Assembly (NCBI GenBank): GCA_009724975.1
Contig: SRXB01000103.1
Span: 1-7,201, forward strand
Direction: 5' to 3'
From: a bacterium
GTDB taxonomy: Bacteria > Desulfobacterota > Deferrisomatia > Deferrisomatales > BM512
Length of the DNA stretch: 7,201 nt
Position 1 is the stretch's first letter. Each line of letters starts with the position of its first letter. A model generated the notes under the pieces. It ran no database searches and was not told the origin of the DNA. It saw only the letters and a list, made by a program, of their open reading frames with translations. Shown here piece by piece: positions 5,025-7,201 of the stretch. A program made the translations under genes and the position numbers.

Positions 5025-5761
5025 CAGCGGGCCACTCCCGCCTTAGTCAGCAAAATGGCCTCCCTAAGGTCCAGCGTCCCCTCGTATATCGCCCTGCCGG
5101 TTATCACGCCGGTTATGCCGTCCTTCTCGTGGGCGAGGAGGTTTTTTATATCGAAGATGTCGTTCACCCCGCCCGAGGCTATGACCTGCCCCCTGGCGCT
5201 CTTGGCGAAATTGACAGTCTCCTCGATGTTCACGCCGGTCTGCATGCCGTCGCGGTCGATGTCGGTGTAAATGAACCCCGCCGCGCCGTCGGCTGAGAGG
5301 CGCGCCGCAAGGTCGGTGGCCTTGGTAGCCGAAACGTCGGCCCAGCCGCGCACCGCCACCATCCCCTTTTTAGCGTCGATGCCGACCAGCACCCTGCCTG
5401 GGTATCTGTCGGCCAGGGATTTCACCAGCGAGGGGTTTTCGAGGGCCGCAGTGCCAAGGATGACGAACTCAAGCCCCAGCTCAAGAAGCCTGGCGGCAGT
5501 CGCCTCGTCGCGTATGCCGCCGCCGAGGTCCAGTTCTATGTCGACGGCCCCGCGTATCTCTTTTATCGCCTCAAGGTTCTCGGGCCTGCCGGAAAAAGCG
5601 CCGTCGAGGTCGACTATATGCAGGCGCTCGGCCCCGGCCTCGGCCCACCTTTTGGCGGTTTCGGCGGGACTGGAGGAATAGACGGTGTTGTCCTCCATCC
5701 TCCCCTGCTTCAGGCGCACGCACTGGCCGCCTTTCAAATCTATCGCGGGTATTACGATCAT
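5024..5761 (-). CDS. hisA: ProFAR isomerase (phosphoribosylformimino-5-aminoimidazole carboxamide ribotide isomerase)
   Basis: A 245-residue (beta-alpha)8 barrel that opens the ribose ring of ProFAR by an Amadori rearrangement, giving PRFAR, the substrate of HisF. The catalytic aspartates are at family positions: D8 (IPAIDLKGG) and D129 (VGIDAKKG); D169 lies in YTDIDRDGMQTG. Glycine-rich phosphate loops are LGGGIRD (79-85) and ASGGV (195-199). The open frame extends 27 codons further upstream to 5842, but that extension lies inside hisH. The family's conserved start is MIVIPAIDLKGG; its ATG at 5761 overlaps the hisH stop as ATGA and has a GAGG box 8 bases upstream, so 5761 is the chosen start. 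Confidence 0.96.
   Translation of the reverse strand: MIVIPAIDLKGGQCVRLKQGRMEDNTVYSSSPAETAKRWAEAGAERLHIVDLDGAFSGRPENLEAIKEIRGAVDIELDLGGGIRDEATAARLLELGLEFVILGTAALENPSLVKSLADRYPGRVLVGIDAKKGMVAVRGWADVSATKATDLAARLSADGAAGFIYTDIDRDGMQTGVNIEETVNFAKSARGQVIASGGVNDIFDIKNLLAHEKDGITGVITGRAIYEGTLDLREAILLTKAGVAR
5027..5041 (-). promoter_or_regulatory. Stem-loop overlapping the hisF ribosome-binding site
   Basis: The minus strand reads GCGGG-AGTGG-CCCGC: a 5-bp, all-GC stem ending 2 bases before the hisF ATG. It contains part of the only good Shine-Dalgarno candidate, GGGAG (5035-5039). Folding would hide this site until a ribosome translating the last hisA codons opens it. It also encodes the hisA C-terminus, so it may be coincidental. 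Confidence 0.35.
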
Positions 5762-6402
5762 ATCGCTTTCCTCGCCTTCTCCCAGAAGGCCTTCAATATC
5801 GAAATGCCCACCCGCTGGCTCTTTTCGGGGTGGAACTGGCACGCGTATAGGTTGCCCCTGGCGACGCTGGAGGCGAAGGTGAGGCCGTGGGTGGTTGTGG
5901 TTGCCGTAATCCCCTCTTCCTCGGGAACGGGGTAGTAGGAATGGACGAAATAGACATGGTCGCCCTCGCGCACGTCCTTTAAAACGTCCACTTCCTTAAC
6001 TATTTTCAGGGAGTTCCACCCCATGTGGGGGACTTTCAGCCTTTCGCCCGAAAGCGTCATGTCGTGGGGGAAGCGGACCACCTTGCCCTTGAAAATCCCG
6101 AAACCTTCGGTCCGTCCGTGCTCTTCGCTCTCCTCGAAGAGGAGCTGGTAGCCTACGCAGATGCCGAGGAAGGGAACGTCTTCCCTGATTTTATCTATGA
6201 CAAGGTCGAAAAGGCCGAAATTTTGCAGCTTGGTCACGCAGTCGCGAAAAGCCCCCTGCCCGGGGAGCACCACCGCCCCCGCCTCGCGTATAAGCCCCGC
6301 GTCGCGCGTGAGGACGGCGGGCGCGCCAACCGACTCAAGCGCCTTTTGCACCGAGCGCAGGTTGCCGGAATCGTAGTCGATTATTACTACGGGACGGCTC
6401 AC
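5758..6402 (-). CDS. hisH: Imidazole glycerol phosphate synthase, glutamine amidotransferase subunit
   Basis: A 214-residue class I (triad) glutamine amidotransferase that releases ammonia from glutamine and channels it through HisF. The triad is visible: nucleophile C82 in GICVGYQLLF (80-89), and H191 and E193 in QFHPEKS. VPHMGWN (124-130) and YFVHSYY (151-157) are the other HisH signatures. The oxyanion-strand motif is PGQGAF (47-52), whereas many HisH proteins have PGVGAF. The start is a GTG at 6402 in a GTGA overlap with the hisB stop. Only a weak AAAGG precedes it, so translation probably depends on coupling to hisB. It partners with the HisF encoded two genes downstream. Confidence 0.96.
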   Translation of the reverse strand: MSRPVVIIDYDSGNLRSVQKALESVGAPAVLTRDAGLIREAGAVVLPGQGAFRDCVTKLQNFGLFDLVIDKIREDVPFLGICVGYQLLFEESEEHGRTEGFGIFKGKVVRFPHDMTLSGERLKVPHMGWNSLKIVKEVDVLKDVREGDHVYFVHSYYPVPEEEGITATTTTHGLTFASSVARGNLYACQFHPEKSQRVGISILKAFWEKARKAI

Positions 6403-6986
6403 AGGTTGCCTTTCGTGGAGGGAACCCCGACGCGGCGAGGATCCTTCTCGCTCGCCTGCCGAAGGGCTCGGGCGAAGGCTTTGAAGACCGCCTCTATCAC
6501 GTGGTGGGCGTTTCTGCCCTCGGCGGCTTTCACGTGCAGGGTGAATTTGGAGGCGCGGACGAAAGCCTCGAAAAATTCGCGGAAAAGCTCGGTGTCCATC
6601 GCCCCGACCTTGCCGAACTTGAGGGTGTCGTCGTAGGAGAGGTGCGCCCTGCCGGACAAATCGACCGCCACCTGCGCCAGAGCCTCGTCCATCGGCACTA
6701 CGGCGAAACCGTAGCGCGTGATGCCCGACCGGTCGCCGAGCGCCTTGTCGAAAGCTTCCCCAAGCGTTATCCCCACATCCTCCACCGTGTGGTGAAAATC
6801 TATGTGGGTGTCTCCAAGGGCCTCTATTTTCAGGTCGAAAAGGCCGTGAGCGGAAAGCTGGCAGAGCATGTGGTCGAAAAAGCCTATGCCGGTGTCTATC
6901 TCGTGGGCTCCCGCGCCGTCCAGGTCGAGGCGGACCTTCACCCGCGTCTCCTTCGTGGCCCTCTCAAGCTCGGCGGTTCTATTCAT
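6399..6986 (-). CDS. hisB: Imidazoleglycerol-phosphate dehydratase (monofunctional)
   Basis: A 195-residue Mn-dependent dehydratase that converts IGP to imidazole acetol phosphate. Hallmarks (numbered from the ATG at 6986) are GFFDHML (35-41), HHTVED (65-70), the second metal-binding repeat NAHHVIEA (159-166) and the C-terminal PSTKG. There is no histidinol-phosphatase domain, so this is the stand-alone form, and another gene must supply the phosphatase. A TTG two codons upstream (6992) could also start and would overlap the hisD stop as TTGA. However, the AAGGGAG box is 7 bases from the ATG and only 1 base from the TTG, so the ATG at 6986 is preferred. The gene then begins 2 bases after the hisD stop. 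Confidence 0.95.
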   Translation of the reverse strand: MNRTAELERATKETRVKVRLDLDGAGAHEIDTGIGFFDHMLCQLSAHGLFDLKIEALGDTHIDFHHTVEDVGITLGEAFDKALGDRSGITRYGFAVVPMDEALAQVAVDLSGRAHLSYDDTLKFGKVGAMDTELFREFFEAFVRASKFTLHVKAAEGRNAHHVIEAVFKAFARALRQASEKDPRRVGVPSTKGNL

Positions 6987-6988
6987 CT

Positions 6989-7201
6989 TCAAGCTCCCTT
7001 TTTGCCCTTCACGCGCACCTTTACGGCGTTGGCGTGGGCGGTTAGCCCCTCCATCTTCGCGATGTGCATTACGGGGCCGGAGATTTCCTCAAGAGCCTTC
7101 CTCGAAAAGGAGATGAGGCTCGATTTTTTAATGAAATCGTCAACGCCAAGGGGCGAGGCGAAGCGGGCGGTCCCTGCGGTGGGAAGCACGTGGTTTGGCC
7201 C
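6989..7201 (-). CDS. hisD: Histidinol dehydrogenase, C-terminal fragment (start lies beyond the window)
   Basis: The last 70 codons of a frame entering from the right edge. The fragment begins GPNHVLPTAGTARFASPLGV, the conserved late segment of HisD, followed by FIKKSSLISFS and EGLTAHANAV; the His in EGLTAH is the zinc-ligand position of the family. HisD is a zinc enzyme that oxidises histidinol to histidine in two NAD-dependent steps. The stop TGA is at 6989-6991, 2 bases before the preferred hisB start. The C-terminus ends in a basic tail (VKVRVKGKKGA). The N-terminal NAD-binding part is outside the window. Confidence 0.95.
   Translation of the reverse strand, partial: GPNHVLPTAGTARFASPLGVDDFIKKSSLISFSRKALEEISGPVMHIAKMEGLTAHANAVKVRVKGKKGA

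Noticed and set aside
5762..5842. N-terminal extension of hisA by 27 codons
   Set aside because: The extension lies wholly inside hisH and lacks HisA similarity. The conserved HisA start MIVIPAIDL begins at the ATG at 5761, within an ATGA junction.
6990..6992. TTG start codon for hisB
   Set aside because: The Shine-Dalgarno box is only 1 base away from this codon but 7 bases from the ATG at 6986, so the ATG is the better start.

Overview
All recognised genes in this window lie on the minus strand, so the biology runs from right (7201) to left (1). The sequence is GC-rich and tightly packed. It holds a histidine biosynthesis operon followed by a second operon for an unusual, split, ferredoxin-bearing glutamate synthase. 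A near-perfect sigma-54 promoter, the split 'archaeal-type' glutamate synthase and the gene order suggest a Gram-negative anaerobe of the Desulfobacterota/Deltaproteobacteria type or a relative. That placement is inference; no rRNA or other marker gene is present.

Right part (7201 to 3606): the C-terminal end of hisD, then hisB, hisH, hisA, hisF and hisE, with a small cupin gene last. Adjacent genes overlap by 4 or 1 bases or are separated by 1 or 2 bases, which indicates one transcript with translational coupling. HisH supplies ammonia from glutamine to HisF, which makes the imidazole ring (IGP) and AICAR. HisA makes the HisF substrate, HisB dehydrates IGP, HisE acts near the start of the pathway, and HisD performs the last oxidation. 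No hisI is present, neither as a separate gene nor fused to hisE. The cupin sits directly after hisE, and its function is unknown.

Middle (3605 to 3329, 277 bases): a comparatively AT-rich intergenic region. It reads as a complete sigma-54 control region for the leftward operon. There is a -24/-12 promoter, an IHF-like site just upstream, and several inverted repeats 60 to 200 bases upstream of the predicted start. Two of these repeats share the arms TGCCT-N7-AGGCA. No canonical terminator with a T-tract follows the cupin gene.

Left part (3328 to 1): three consecutive genes that correspond to the domains of the large subunit of bacterial glutamate synthase, but encoded separately. They are a class II glutamine amidotransferase, an FMN/iron-sulfur glutamate synthase core with two extra N-terminal [4Fe-4S] motifs, and a GXGXG beta-helix protein that runs off the left edge. 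Together they would convert glutamine plus 2-oxoglutarate to two glutamates, probably with electrons from ferredoxin or from a partner encoded further left.

I see no mobile element, CRISPR array, tRNA or rRNA. The genes themselves are of known families. The most noteworthy material is the regulatory architecture at 3379-3587 and the uncharacterised cupin attached to the his operon.
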